Shown: positions 51,597-59,990 of the stretch, in pieces | How the letters are laid out: each line of letters begins with the position of its first letter | How positions within the stretch are numbered: position 1 is the first letter of the stretch | Origin: Paenibacillus sp. L3-i20 | GTDB taxonomy: Bacteria > Bacillota > Bacilli > Paenibacillales > Paenibacillaceae | NCBI RefSeq assembly: GCF_022180385.2 | Contig: NZ_BQME02000002.1 | Coordinates: forward strand, 248,001-312,000 | DNA: 64,000 bases | Direction: 5' to 3' | Notes under the pieces: generated by a model | What the model saw: the letters and a program-made list of their open reading frames with translations, nothing else | What the model was told of the DNA's origin: nothing | The model's database searches: none | Position numbers and translations under genes: made by a program

Positions 51597-53605
51597 AAAT
51601 AAGTGATGTGATGCAACGGTTGAAGGTGGAGCAAATTGCTCTTTACGAAAAGGCTATAATATGGCGTGAGGCTACTTCTAGAGGATTGTCATGGCAAGAG
51701 GCAGTGGTGGATCGCAAGGCAATAGAAGAAGCCGCCCATCTAATGACATCATACGCCTTAGAAGTGTTTAAGCGATATTTACTTTCATTTGGTTCCTCAC
51801 CTGTTGATGAAGAACGGTTTGTGGCAATGGTAAGGGAGGGATCTTTACTCGCTGGTGCAGAAATCCGTTTAGGTTTGCGGCAATTGGAGGAAGCGGGCTT
51901 ACTTCTAGCTGTTAGAAAAGTATGGGGAGAAAGAATTATTTTTATTGTTCAAGAAAGCTACGCCATCTGGATGCAGCTGTTGTTTCCCTGCAAAATACCG
52001 AACTTCACTTCTTCTAACATGATGCCAATTACGGATAATAACGGGCAGTTCGCCCGGAGGAAAGAAGCTTTTGGGAGAAAGATGTTATATGCGCTAGCTG
52101 CTCTGTCAAAATCGGACATGACGCTTACATCAAAAGGAACTCTTCCGAAAAAAACAGTTGCCAAAATGGTTGAGCAAATGGATATGAACGAGGAACCATT
52201 CTGTTCGTTTGGCTTGAAATGGGCACACAGTGACGTGTATTCCTTGTTAGCAGCATTTGTACTGGAAGCAGCAGGAGCGATAGGTATTTTGAAGCTTAAG
52301 GAAAATATGCTCATAATTGAAGAGGACAACTTGGTTCGTTGGCTTGGTATGAAAGACGAGCATAGAGAGCAGCAATTGATGGAATGGACGTGCAGACAAT
52401 TGTTTAACTTTGCTGGTGAGCATGCAAAGGCGGCGGCTGCAATGTTGGGGATGGAGAAGGGCCAGTGGTTTAAGGCGTTAGATATTGAATGTTGGTGTAA
52501 CGGGCTGGAATCTGCTACAGAAGCAAACGACCGTGAGGAGCAGTTTTCAAAAATATGGACAGAGCGTTTCCTCTTGTTGTTTCACGAAATGGGATGGATG
52601 GAGCTAGCGGAAATGCATGAGAATGGAGAAGAAAGTCGTGTATTTTGCTGGAATACATTCGAGGCCCCATCTCAAGAGAAATTAATCATTCAACCTAATG
52701 GAGAATTAATTGTTATGCCAGGCTGTAGTTTTGATGTGAGGTTTGAACTTGAACTTATAAGTGAACGAATGAACATTGACTCAGTCGTGCTTTACAATTT
52801 GACAAGGAAAAGTATAGCAACAGCGATTGAACATGGCCGATCGAAGGAAATGATTATCGGCTTCTTATTAGCGGCTAATTGCGAAGGGGGAATACCAGAT
52901 TCTGTATTGTCTATGTTAGAGGAATGGACGAAGCGGGCTGGTCGTTTTTGCTTTGCAGAAGTAATGTTACTCCGTTGTGATTCGGTTGAAATGGTAGAAT
53001 CAGCCCTGCAACTTAAGGAACTGGCACCACATCTCATCGAGCGAGTCGGGGAGGTGGATTTCATTATTGATAGCAGCAAGAAGGAAGATATTCGTCATTT
53101 GCTGCAAAAGGCGGGTTATCCCCCTCTAAAGGGAGTTCAAAGGGGATCAGAGAGGACAGTTGTCCAGTATCCTATAGTGGCAAATAGAAGTGGAATGGGA
53201 CGGTCTGATGAAGCTTTAATGTCATGCAGAAACGATGCAGGATTGTTTCTGTATGAATCATTATCACTTAGCCACTTTGAGCTGGATCAAGACACGATGA
53301 AGCAAGAATGGGTTTTGTTCCCGGGAGCAGAACAGCTTCCAACCGTATGGTGGCAGCAACTGCGCAATTATCATGCCTCCACACGCAAAGAATTAATTCA
53401 GCAGGCCGTTAACCTCCAAGCAGCTGTTCAATTAAATGTAATGGGCAATCTTCGCACGTTTGTTCCACATCAATTGGAGAAAAGAGGGGAGGAATGGGCG
53501 GTGCTGGGTAGATTCTTTTCTGACAATATTGAGGAGAAAAGTAGGCTAACTCCTGACATGTGGGAGGAGATGAAATTACTCATTCCGGATGGCTATTCTA
53601 TGTAG
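51593..53605 (+). CDS. Helicase_C_3-domain protein, partner of XPB
   Basis: A 670-residue protein whose start overlaps the helicase stop (ATGA). Residues about 1-350 are helical with winged-helix-like pieces; a core at about 360-560 fits the Helicase_C_3 (XPB/Ssl2-like C-terminal) domain: EKLIIQPNGELIVMPG, VVLYNLTRKSIATAIEHGRS, LLEEWTKRAGR-like MLEEWTKRAGRF and FIIDSSKKEDIRHLLQKAGY. No Walker motifs. The same kind of gene stands beside XPB in mycobacteria. Probably a subunit or loader of the helicase; inference from fusion-like coupling and domain. Confidence 0.8.
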   Translation: MKISDVMQRLKVEQIALYEKAIIWREATSRGLSWQEAVVDRKAIEEAAHLMTSYALEVFKRYLLSFGSSPVDEERFVAMVREGSLLAGAEIRLGLRQLEEAGLLLAVRKVWGERIIFIVQESYAIWMQLLFPCKIPNFTSSNMMPITDNNGQFARRKEAFGRKMLYALAALSKSDMTLTSKGTLPKKTVAKMVEQMDMNEEPFCSFGLKWAHSDVYSLLAAFVLEAAGAIGILKLKENMLIIEEDNLVRWLGMKDEHREQQLMEWTCRQLFNFAGEHAKAAAAMLGMEKGQWFKALDIECWCNGLESATEANDREEQFSKIWTERFLLLFHEMGWMELAEMHENGEESRVFCWNTFEAPSQEKLIIQPNGELIVMPGCSFDVRFELELISERMNIDSVVLYNLTRKSIATAIEHGRSKEMIIGFLLAANCEGGIPDSVLSMLEEWTKRAGRFCFAEVMLLRCDSVEMVESALQLKELAPHLIERVGEVDFIIDSSKKEDIRHLLQKAGYPPLKGVQRGSERTVVQYPIVANRSGMGRSDEALMSCRNDAGLFLYESLSLSHFELDQDTMKQEWVLFPGAEQLPTVWWQQLRNYHASTRKELIQQAVNLQAAVQLNVMGNLRTFVPHQLEKRGEEWAVLGRFFSDNIEEKSRLTPDMWEEMKLLIPDGYSM

Positions 53606-53677
53606 AACCTCTATCTATTGGCTATCCGTCTATGATATGATAATGTAGTGACAAGCGAATAGAAAAGAGGTGGGTCA

Positions 53678-54169
53678 ATGGCTGTTGCCGAACAATGGAC
53701 GGCGGCTTCAACCCCGCAAGCGGATGGCGATGGATCTTCGATCGACATGGCATCGCTGCTTTTGTCTGCATATGAAATAGGTGATTGGATTAATGATTCA
53801 GCCGAAGTGGCTGACTATTTATATTGGAAGTCTGAAGTTTCTCAGAATGAAGAAGTGAAGATTTTACAGAAGCAGTTTGCTAAAGCAAAGGAATTATTTG
53901 AGGAATGCCAACGTTTCGGACGTTTTCATCCGAGCTACAATGAAGCTAAAGATAAGGTGAAATTAATTGAAAGACAGATGGCCAGTGTGGAGTGCATCAG
54001 TCGGTTCAAAGCTTCAGAGCAAGTTGTAGATGAAATGCTTTATGAAGTTTCACGTATTATAGCAGAATCTGTGTCCGAGAACATTAAAGTGCCTAGTAAC
54101 GAAAAAGGTGCTGGAGGCGGTTGCAGCAGTGGCGGTTCTTGTGGCTGCAGCAGCGGTGGTTGCGGATAA
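53678..54169 (+). CDS. ylbF: YlbF-family protein with cysteine-rich tail
   Basis: A 163-residue helical protein of the YlbF/YmcA family. Core: MASLLLSAYEIGDWINDSAEVADYLYWKSEV, QKQFAKAKELFEECQRFGRFHPSY, KDKVKLIERQM. The C-terminus carries five cysteines in a Gly/Ser setting (CSSGGSCGCSSGGCG). In Bacillus YlbF with YmcA and YaaT forms a complex that carries Fe-S clusters and guides RNase Y maturation of mRNAs and development; the cysteines here fit cluster binding. The ylbG gene follows, as in Bacillus. Confidence 0.88.
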   Translation: MAVAEQWTAASTPQADGDGSSIDMASLLLSAYEIGDWINDSAEVADYLYWKSEVSQNEEVKILQKQFAKAKELFEECQRFGRFHPSYNEAKDKVKLIERQMASVECISRFKASEQVVDEMLYEVSRIIAESVSENIKVPSNEKGAGGGCSSGGSCGCSSGGCG

Positions 54170-54216
54170 TAATTTAGAACTTTGTTCATCGGAATTGTTG
54201 GAGGAGGGGCGAGCAT

Positions 54217-54480
54217 ATGTTGCCGGATCGAACGGGTTTTATTGTATGGGTAAGCGATTTGAAGGCAGCGAGGGCATTGGAAAGGTTTGGAACCGTCCAT
54301 TACATGTCAAGAAAGCTGCATTATGTTGTATTATATATGAATGCTGAACGTGTAGAAGATTCTTTGAAGCAGATGAACCGGCAATCGTATGTACGTAAAG
54401 TAGAACGTTCATATCGTACAGAGATCAAGACAGAGTATAGTAAAGATAGCGAAGATAAAACTAGATTCTATAACGTTTAA
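54217..54480 (+). CDS. ylbG: YlbG (DUF2129, UPF0298) protein
   Basis: An 87-residue protein with ATG after TTGGAGGAGGGG. DRTGFIVWVSDLKAARALERFGTVHYMSRKLHYVVLYMN is characteristic of the family; the C-terminus is basic and acidic without motif. Function unknown, always near ylbF in Bacillales; 47 bases after ylbF and thus one unit, closed by a strong terminator. Confidence 0.92.
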   Translation: MLPDRTGFIVWVSDLKAARALERFGTVHYMSRKLHYVVLYMNAERVEDSLKQMNRQSYVRKVERSYRTEIKTEYSKDSEDKTRFYNV

Positions 54481-54495
54481 ACGATATTGAAATGT

Positions 54496-54545
54496 AAATA
54501 ACGCTTCTTGGTACATGAAATGTGCCGAGAAGCGTTATTTTTTTG
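54496..54545 (+). terminator. Terminator after ylbG
   Basis: AAATAACGCTTCT pairs with AGAAGCGTTATTT with an inner GG..CC stem, then T run. Confidence 0.95.
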
Positions 54546-54674
54546 TGTCTATTAACATATTTATACATTAATGGCCTGTCTTTAATTTAATGTTGAAATA
54601 TCGGATATTCATGGTAGAATGATATTAATCAATAGGAAAAAAGCCCTGGTTCCTTGGGAGGAGTAGGTTGCGAA

Positions 54675-55112
54675 ATGAAGGATAAAATGACAAGAAGATG
54701 GAGTACATATGAGTCGTTTTATGTTGATCTAGGCGATAAAAGAGTGGTAGATGTTATTATTACGAACCATGCCAAAAGTCGCTGGTTAGACCGGGTGGAA
54801 AGTGAAAAAACCGGATTTGACGATATTGCTGAATATATATGGGAATGTTTAAAAAAAGGCCGTATCGAACCGTACTACCGTAATGAACAGGATGTTTATC
54901 TAATTGATGAGGATCTCGTATTCGTAGCTGAGTTCACCGAATCTTTAACTGAAATGGATTTGCTAGGTAATCCATTACATAAGATGATTGTAGTCACATT
55001 TCTAGGTCGAATGTCAGAGACTATTGAGCTTAGGGACCTTAAGTCCTATTATTCGTGGTTAAGACATTCTAGAAGAATGACATTAGTAAAAAATAGCCGA
55101 AAACGTAAATAA
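54675..55112 (+). CDS. Unknown protein, possibly DUF4258/RelE-like fold
   Basis: Start ATG 54675 about 11 bases after GGAGGAG. The 145-residue basic protein has a block NHAKSRWLDRVESE, then IWECLKKGRIEPYYRNEQDVYLIDEDLVFVAEF, which recalls the H-A-x-x-R...R helix plus beta sheet pattern of DUF4258 and related RelE-like folds. Similarity is only by pattern. The C-terminus is Lys/Arg-rich (LRHSRRMTLVKNSRKRK), suitable for nucleic acid contact. No antitoxin-like gene is adjacent. Confidence 0.6.
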   Translation: MKDKMTRRWSTYESFYVDLGDKRVVDVIITNHAKSRWLDRVESEKTGFDDIAEYIWECLKKGRIEPYYRNEQDVYLIDEDLVFVAEFTESLTEMDLLGNPLHKMIVVTFLGRMSETIELRDLKSYYSWLRHSRRMTLVKNSRKRK

Positions 55113-55158
55113 TTAAAAAAATTTTTAGAAGAGAAATAATATAATACAAATATTAGAG

Positions 55159-55193
55159 AAAACGTACGATCGAGTGATGATCATACGTTTTTT
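55159..55193 (+). terminator. Terminator
   Basis: AAAACGTA-c-GATC and GATC-a-TACGTTTT followed by T residues. Confidence 0.88.
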
Positions 55194-55311
55194 ATTTGTC
55201 GTCATGTAAATAATAATAGATTCTATATAATGTTAAATACCTTTTGGTGGATTTATAATGCTATGAACTTTGTTTGTAGTATAATGGTAACAAGGAAAGG
55301 ACGGATCGACT

Positions 55312-56223
55312 ATGGCACTTAACTTTCATCAATTACATATTTTTCATACAGTTGCAGAGCGAGGCAGCTTCTCGGCAGCAGCACTATCCCTTCATATGAC
55401 GCAACCTGCAGTAACGATGCAGGTGCAGTCTTTAGAAGACTATTTTGGCACAAAGCTGTTACAACGCTCTACGAAACGAATCGACCTCACAGAAGCTGGA
55501 CGAGCATTGATGCCGTTTGCGAAAAGCAGCATTGACTTAATACGAGACACTGATCAAGCGATGTCTGCTTTCACTGAACAATTAAAGGGACGGCTCCAGC
55601 TTGGGTCTAGCCTTACAATCGGAGAATATATATTGCCTCGCTTGCTTGGACCTTTCGGAAGAGAGTACCCTCATATTTCCATAAGTATGAAGGTAATGAA
55701 TACGGCGCAGATTATGGAAGAAATTTTAAACCATCAATTGAACTTTGGTTTGATAGAAGCACCGGTCAACCATCCTGATATGCATATGGAAGCTGTTATG
55801 AGTGATGAGCTTAAGTTAGTCGTTCCTAGTAACCATCCATTAGCTGAACGCTCGTCCGTTTCCATTCATGAAGTGATGGAGCATGCTTTCGTGTTGCGTG
55901 AACAAGGTTCAGGAACAAGACTTGTCATGGAGGAGCAGCTCATTAAGAAGAAGATAGACCCGGCCAATATAAAAATTGTTATGGAGCTTGGAAGTACGGG
56001 AGCAGTCAAGTCTGCAGTTGAGGCAGGACTTGGTATTTCATTTCTTTCAACATCATCGGTTAAACATGAAGTAGCGCTAGGGCTTATCAAAATAGTGAAA
56101 GTATCTGACGTAAAATTCCAACGTCAATTTTATTCCATCTATTTGAAGTCGGCTCTTCTGCCGATTTCGGCGGTCACGTTTTTGAGCTTCCTACGAGAGA
56201 GAGACCTAAAACAATGGCTATAG
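55312..56223 (+). CDS. LysR-family transcription regulator
   Basis: A 303-residue regulator with N-terminal winged helix (LNFHQLHIFHTVAERGSFSAAALSLHMTQPAVTMQVQSLED) and a type-2 periplasmic-binding-like effector domain from about 90. The branch with EYILPRLLGPFGREYPHISISM and REQGSGTRLVMEE resembles CysL/CbbR-type regulators. Ribosome binding site GGAAAGGACGG. It overlaps the PHP phosphoesterase gene by 10 bases, so the two form an operon; whether the regulator controls it is unknown. Confidence 0.9.
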   Translation: MALNFHQLHIFHTVAERGSFSAAALSLHMTQPAVTMQVQSLEDYFGTKLLQRSTKRIDLTEAGRALMPFAKSSIDLIRDTDQAMSAFTEQLKGRLQLGSSLTIGEYILPRLLGPFGREYPHISISMKVMNTAQIMEEILNHQLNFGLIEAPVNHPDMHMEAVMSDELKLVVPSNHPLAERSSVSIHEVMEHAFVLREQGSGTRLVMEEQLIKKKIDPANIKIVMELGSTGAVKSAVEAGLGISFLSTSSVKHEVALGLIKIVKVSDVKFQRQFYSIYLKSALLPISAVTFLSFLRERDLKQWL

Positions 56224-57080
56224 TAGAGGGAAGAGCTGATCTGCATACGCATACGACTGCATCGGATGGTCTTCATAGTCCAGCTGAGGTTGTAGGGATG
56301 GCAAAGACAGCTGGACTTCACGCCGTGGCGATTACTGACCATGATACGGTAGCAGGTGTAGCTGAAGCGGTAATAGAAGGAGAGCGAATCGGCATAACGG
56401 TCATTCCAGGAGTTGAACTCAGTACTGTATCGGAGCGTAAGGAAATTCATTTGCTTGCCTATTTCACCAATAATGATGATCCGTTATGGCAAGAAAGATT
56501 GGCACGGCAGGGCAACGCACGAGAACGACGTAATAGTCTAATTGTTGAAAAGCTTCAATCGTTCGGCATAGCTATTTCGTTGGATGAAATAATAGCAATT
56601 GGGGCTGAACGCCGTCAAACTAATGAGGCAAGCGAAGCGAATTTCAGTGTTGGCCGTCCACATATTGCGGAGTTGCTAATAAGGAAAGGTATCGTTCAAA
56701 GTATGAATGAAGCTTTCGATCGCTTTCTTGCGTCTGGTTCAGCAGCATATGTGGAAGTTCCAAGAGTCCATCCGCTAGAGGCTGTAGAGTGGATTAATGA
56801 AGCTGGTGGGGTATGCGTTATTGCGCATCCTGGTCTGTACGATAATGACTCTCTGGTAGAGGATATTATAAGAGGCGGGGCTCGCGGTATTGAGGTGTTC
56901 CATTCTGACCACAACTTAGAAGACGAAAAACGGTATAGCTTGCTTGCAAATAAATACAACCTTATTGAAACTGGTGGATCAGATTTCCATGGTGCGAGGC
57001 TTGGTAAAAACTATCATGGAGCGATTGGCAGTAAAAGTGTTTCTATTAAAGTCGTGGAACAACTGAGGTCATGCCGGTAA
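56214..57080 (+). CDS. PHP-domain phosphoesterase (TrpH/YciV type)
   Basis: A 288-residue polymerase-and-histidinol-phosphatase domain protein. Metal ligands: DLHTHTTASDG (HxH, about 10), ITDHDTVAG (D-H), PGVELST (Glu), VGRPHIAELLI (His), VIAHPG and GGSDFHG. Homologues act as 5'-3' exonucleases on short RNAs or 3',5'-bisnucleotide phosphatases (RNase AM). Start inside the LysR gene by 10 bases; terminator follows. Confidence 0.9.
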   Translation: MAIVEGRADLHTHTTASDGLHSPAEVVGMAKTAGLHAVAITDHDTVAGVAEAVIEGERIGITVIPGVELSTVSERKEIHLLAYFTNNDDPLWQERLARQGNARERRNSLIVEKLQSFGIAISLDEIIAIGAERRQTNEASEANFSVGRPHIAELLIRKGIVQSMNEAFDRFLASGSAAYVEVPRVHPLEAVEWINEAGGVCVIAHPGLYDNDSLVEDIIRGGARGIEVFHSDHNLEDEKRYSLLANKYNLIETGGSDFHGARLGKNYHGAIGSKSVSIKVVEQLRSCR

Positions 57081-57102
57081 ATGTAATTCTAGTACCACAT
57101 AT

Positions 57103-57145
57103 AAAAGTCACGATCTCTTAGTTACTAAGAAGTCGTGACTTTTTA
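57103..57145. terminator. Terminator after the PHP gene
   Basis: AAAAGTCACGA and TCGTGACTTTT with inner TCTTAG/CTAAGA stem; T run follows. Confidence 0.93.
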
Positions 57146-57232
57146 TTGTGAGGAATGCCAAGGAACTATGACTCCTGAGTATTACAATGGTGTTCATTGA
57201 TACACAGGATGTTTTGATGTATAAAATAATTA

Positions 57233-57844
57233 TCATTTATCAATTACAAGTTTATCAAGATACTCCTCAATCTTAGTTGATGAAACTGCCTCAACTTTAA
57301 AGTAATCTGAAACTCTTGTCTCGCCGTTACTATAGGATATTTTTACATACATGGCTTTATAGATCTTTAGCATTTCTCTATCGATTTTTTTTGTATCTAA
57401 AATAAGTTCTCTTGATAGCTTTACTCCATTCATTTTACTACCTGGTCCTAAGTTTATTTTCTCTTCAGTATGAATATTTGTTTGAAAAACGTTACTTGTA
57501 TCTAGCTTGTGAAGCATTTTCGGATCCAGATGAAATGTCATTAATATGTCATTCATAGTATGAGTAGCTTTTTCAATATATATCTCGTACATAATCCTAT
57601 CTGCGTCTGAATCTTTAGTTAGATCTATTGTTGATATAAACCCATAATCCGATGGTAATTGTGCACTGAAATTGTTGGATTCCATCGCATTTATCATATC
57701 ATTTTGCTCGGACTCAAACGTAATTTTATTCTCTTCAGTGTTCCCAGATATATTATCTATCGTATCCGTATTTTTCGAGTTACTACATCCCGATTGACTT
57801 GCTAGCATTAAAAGAATGATAGATATAACAAATGTTTTTTTCAC
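57233..57844 (-). CDS. Lipoprotein, unknown function
   Basis: A 203-residue protein starting GTG after GAGGTG. Signal MKKTFVISIILLMLASQSGC with lipobox SQSGC. The mature part begins with an Asn/Asp/Glu-rich linker, then a compact acidic and basic domain (DADRIMYEIYIEKATHTMNDILMTFHLDP, VKLSRELILDTKKIDREMLKIYKAMYVKISYSNGE). I recognise no family. It is flanked by terminators and is more AT-rich than its neighbours, which may indicate later acquisition. Confidence 0.7.
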   Translation of the reverse strand: MKKTFVISIILLMLASQSGCSNSKNTDTIDNISGNTEENKITFESEQNDMINAMESNNFSAQLPSDYGFISTIDLTKDSDADRIMYEIYIEKATHTMNDILMTFHLDPKMLHKLDTSNVFQTNIHTEEKINLGPGSKMNGVKLSRELILDTKKIDREMLKIYKAMYVKISYSNGETRVSDYFKVEAVSSTKIEEYLDKLVIDK

Positions 57845-58021
57845 AGTTCACCTCATTAGTTAACTAAAGTCAGCAAGAAAATGTACTTGCAGACTTTAAA
57901 TTTGTAGTTTTAGTTAAAGTAATCTTCTGTTGTATATTTTTTTCCTTGCTCATACTGGACTTACCAATATGAAGGGGCTTTAAATGAAATTGAAATTGTG
58001 ATAGTTCTTCTTTGCTAGCCG

Positions 58022-58061
58022 AAAAAAGCACGGAGAGTCTAAAGCTCTACGTGCTTTTTTT
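58022..58061. terminator. Terminator at the rqcH 3' end
   Basis: AAAAAGCACG-AGAG pairing with CTCT-CGTGCTTTTT; A and T runs on both sides. Confidence 0.92.
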
Positions 58062-58069
58062 GACAAACA

Positions 58070-59836
58070 CTATTTGATTTCCGAAGGCAATGCTTTTAAA
58101 CGTTGCTCGTCAGGTGTAATAAATAATGTTTTCTGATTATCGTAAATAACATAACCAGGTTTAGCGCCGCTCGGTTTGCGTACATGTCTAATGTAGGTGT
58201 AATCGACAGGCACCATACTTGAAGCTTTTGCTTGACTGTAATGAGCTGCCAGCATAGATGCCTCCTCCAAAGTAGCATTGCCGAAGTCAACGCCGCGGAT
58301 GACAACATGGGAGCCCGGAATGTCTTTTGTATGAAGCCACGTATCATTAGGTGCAGCAAGGCGATTCGTTAAATATTCATTTTGAGTATTGTTTTTCCCT
58401 ACGTAAATTTGAATATTCTCTGACGAGGTATAGCAGAGTAACGCTGGACGCTGTAATTTCTTTCTTTTTGGTCCTCTCTTGCTTTTCTCCTTCATATATC
58501 CTTGCTGAACAAGCTCATCACGAATTTCTTCGATATCGGTTAAAGCTGCTTTATCGAGCTGCTGTATAAGAGATTCGAAATATAGGATTTCTCCTTCTGC
58601 AAGCTCCATTTGTTCTGCAACGATCGATAGACTATTTCTTTGCTTCGTATATTTGCGGAAATAGCGTTGAGCATTGTCTGATGGATTTAGCTGCGGATCC
58701 AATTGAATGGTAATAGCAGCTTGCTCTTCGTCATAAAAGTTGATCAATTCAATAGAAGTGTCACCGCGATTAATTTGATGCATGTATGCTGTTAGTAACT
58801 CTCCGAGTATTCTGTACTTTTCTGCATCTCTTGCTTCAATTAGTGTTTCTTCTAGCTTTTTATTTTTCAACAAATTTTTAGCTTTTTCATTTTGGACAAA
58901 GCGGATAAGATCTGCTGCGCGTTGTTTGACCGTGTCACGCTCTGCCTTATCTCCGAAGTAAGCTTCCAGACAATCACTGATCGTTGCGAACTCGCTAGTG
59001 TCCCCTGCCAAGTGAGTAAGCGGTGTGATCGAAAAACTTGCCTTGCCAGTTACAGTGTCCGTTACGATGACAGGTTGGAACTTATTTTCTTGGGCTTCAT
59101 TCATTAATGAATGAAAGCTATTCCACAAAGACGCTAACTCGCTCGCACCATTGTTGTGGTTGGATGAAGAACTATTTTGTGAGCGATGTACAAGCTCCTT
59201 CGCAACAAGTGGGCTTATTCCGCTGAATGCATCAACAAGTCCTTTGTAGATTGGAAGTGGTTCTTCTTCATCAGTCTTCGTCATATACGACTTGAATTGA
59301 TCTTCGCTTTGAATTTCCAACGGATCTACTTTTTGTTGATCAGGTGGATCCATGTAAGTGCTGCCTGGCAAAATAATCCGGTAGCTGCTAATAGCGGGGG
59401 TGACATGGTGAATACCGTCATAGATCATTCCTGTAGTTGGATCGACGAGAATGATATTGCTATGCCTGCCCATAATTTCAATAATGATTCGTTTGTTAGA
59501 GGAATCGCCAAGCTCATCTCTGTGTCTAATATCGATGTGAATGACTCGCTCGCGCCCTATCTGACGAACAGATTCAATGACGCCGCCTTCACAATGTTTC
59601 CGAAGCAGCATACAGAACATTGGTGCTTCCAGCGGGTTTACATACGTTCCTGTCGTCCAATGTGCTCGTGGATATGTAGGGTTTGCGGATAGGAGCAGCT
59701 TGCTGGATACTCCAGATCCCCGTATGCTGAGCACCAGTTCACGCTCGTTTGGTTGATGGATTTTATGAATACGTGCGCCGATGCTTCGCTGCAAGTCAGC
59801 GGTGATCGCGCGAACAACAATACCGTCTAATGCCAT
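58070..59836 (-). CDS. rqcH: Rqc2 homologue RqcH (NFACT family)
   Basis: A 588-residue protein; start MALDGIVV at 59836, about 10 bases after GAGAGG. Order: NFACT-N (LLLSANPTYPRAHWTT, APMFCMLLRKHCEGG, IEIMGRHSNIILVD), helix-hairpin-helix and coiled coil (GLVDAFSGISPLVAKELVHRS; helices at about 300-430), and NFACT-R (VGKNNTQNEYLT, DTWLHTKDIPGSHVVIR). It binds stalled 50S subunits and adds C-terminal alanine tails with tRNA-Ala in Bacillus. Also known as a fibronectin-binding protein. The Asp-Arg pair needed for tailing reads Glu96-Arg97 here. Confidence 0.93.
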   Translation of the reverse strand: MALDGIVVRAITADLQRSIGARIHKIHQPNERELVLSIRGSGVSSKLLLSANPTYPRAHWTTGTYVNPLEAPMFCMLLRKHCEGGVIESVRQIGRERVIHIDIRHRDELGDSSNKRIIIEIMGRHSNIILVDPTTGMIYDGIHHVTPAISSYRIILPGSTYMDPPDQQKVDPLEIQSEDQFKSYMTKTDEEEPLPIYKGLVDAFSGISPLVAKELVHRSQNSSSSNHNNGASELASLWNSFHSLMNEAQENKFQPVIVTDTVTGKASFSITPLTHLAGDTSEFATISDCLEAYFGDKAERDTVKQRAADLIRFVQNEKAKNLLKNKKLEETLIEARDAEKYRILGELLTAYMHQINRGDTSIELINFYDEEQAAITIQLDPQLNPSDNAQRYFRKYTKQRNSLSIVAEQMELAEGEILYFESLIQQLDKAALTDIEEIRDELVQQGYMKEKSKRGPKRKKLQRPALLCYTSSENIQIYVGKNNTQNEYLTNRLAAPNDTWLHTKDIPGSHVVIRGVDFGNATLEEASMLAAHYSQAKASSMVPVDYTYIRHVRKPSGAKPGYVIYDNQKTLFITPDEQRLKALPSEIK

Positions 59837-59990
59837 TATGTTCGTACCTCTCTTCCAGCAGTATGTCACTATCATGCCATACTTGGGACAAAAACTTAAG
59901 TGCTCGTGGGATATTTTATAGGCTGTCCGAATACATTTACGTTAGAAGGGCTGTCCGCTGGAACGGCAACATACGGGAGGGAGTCATACA

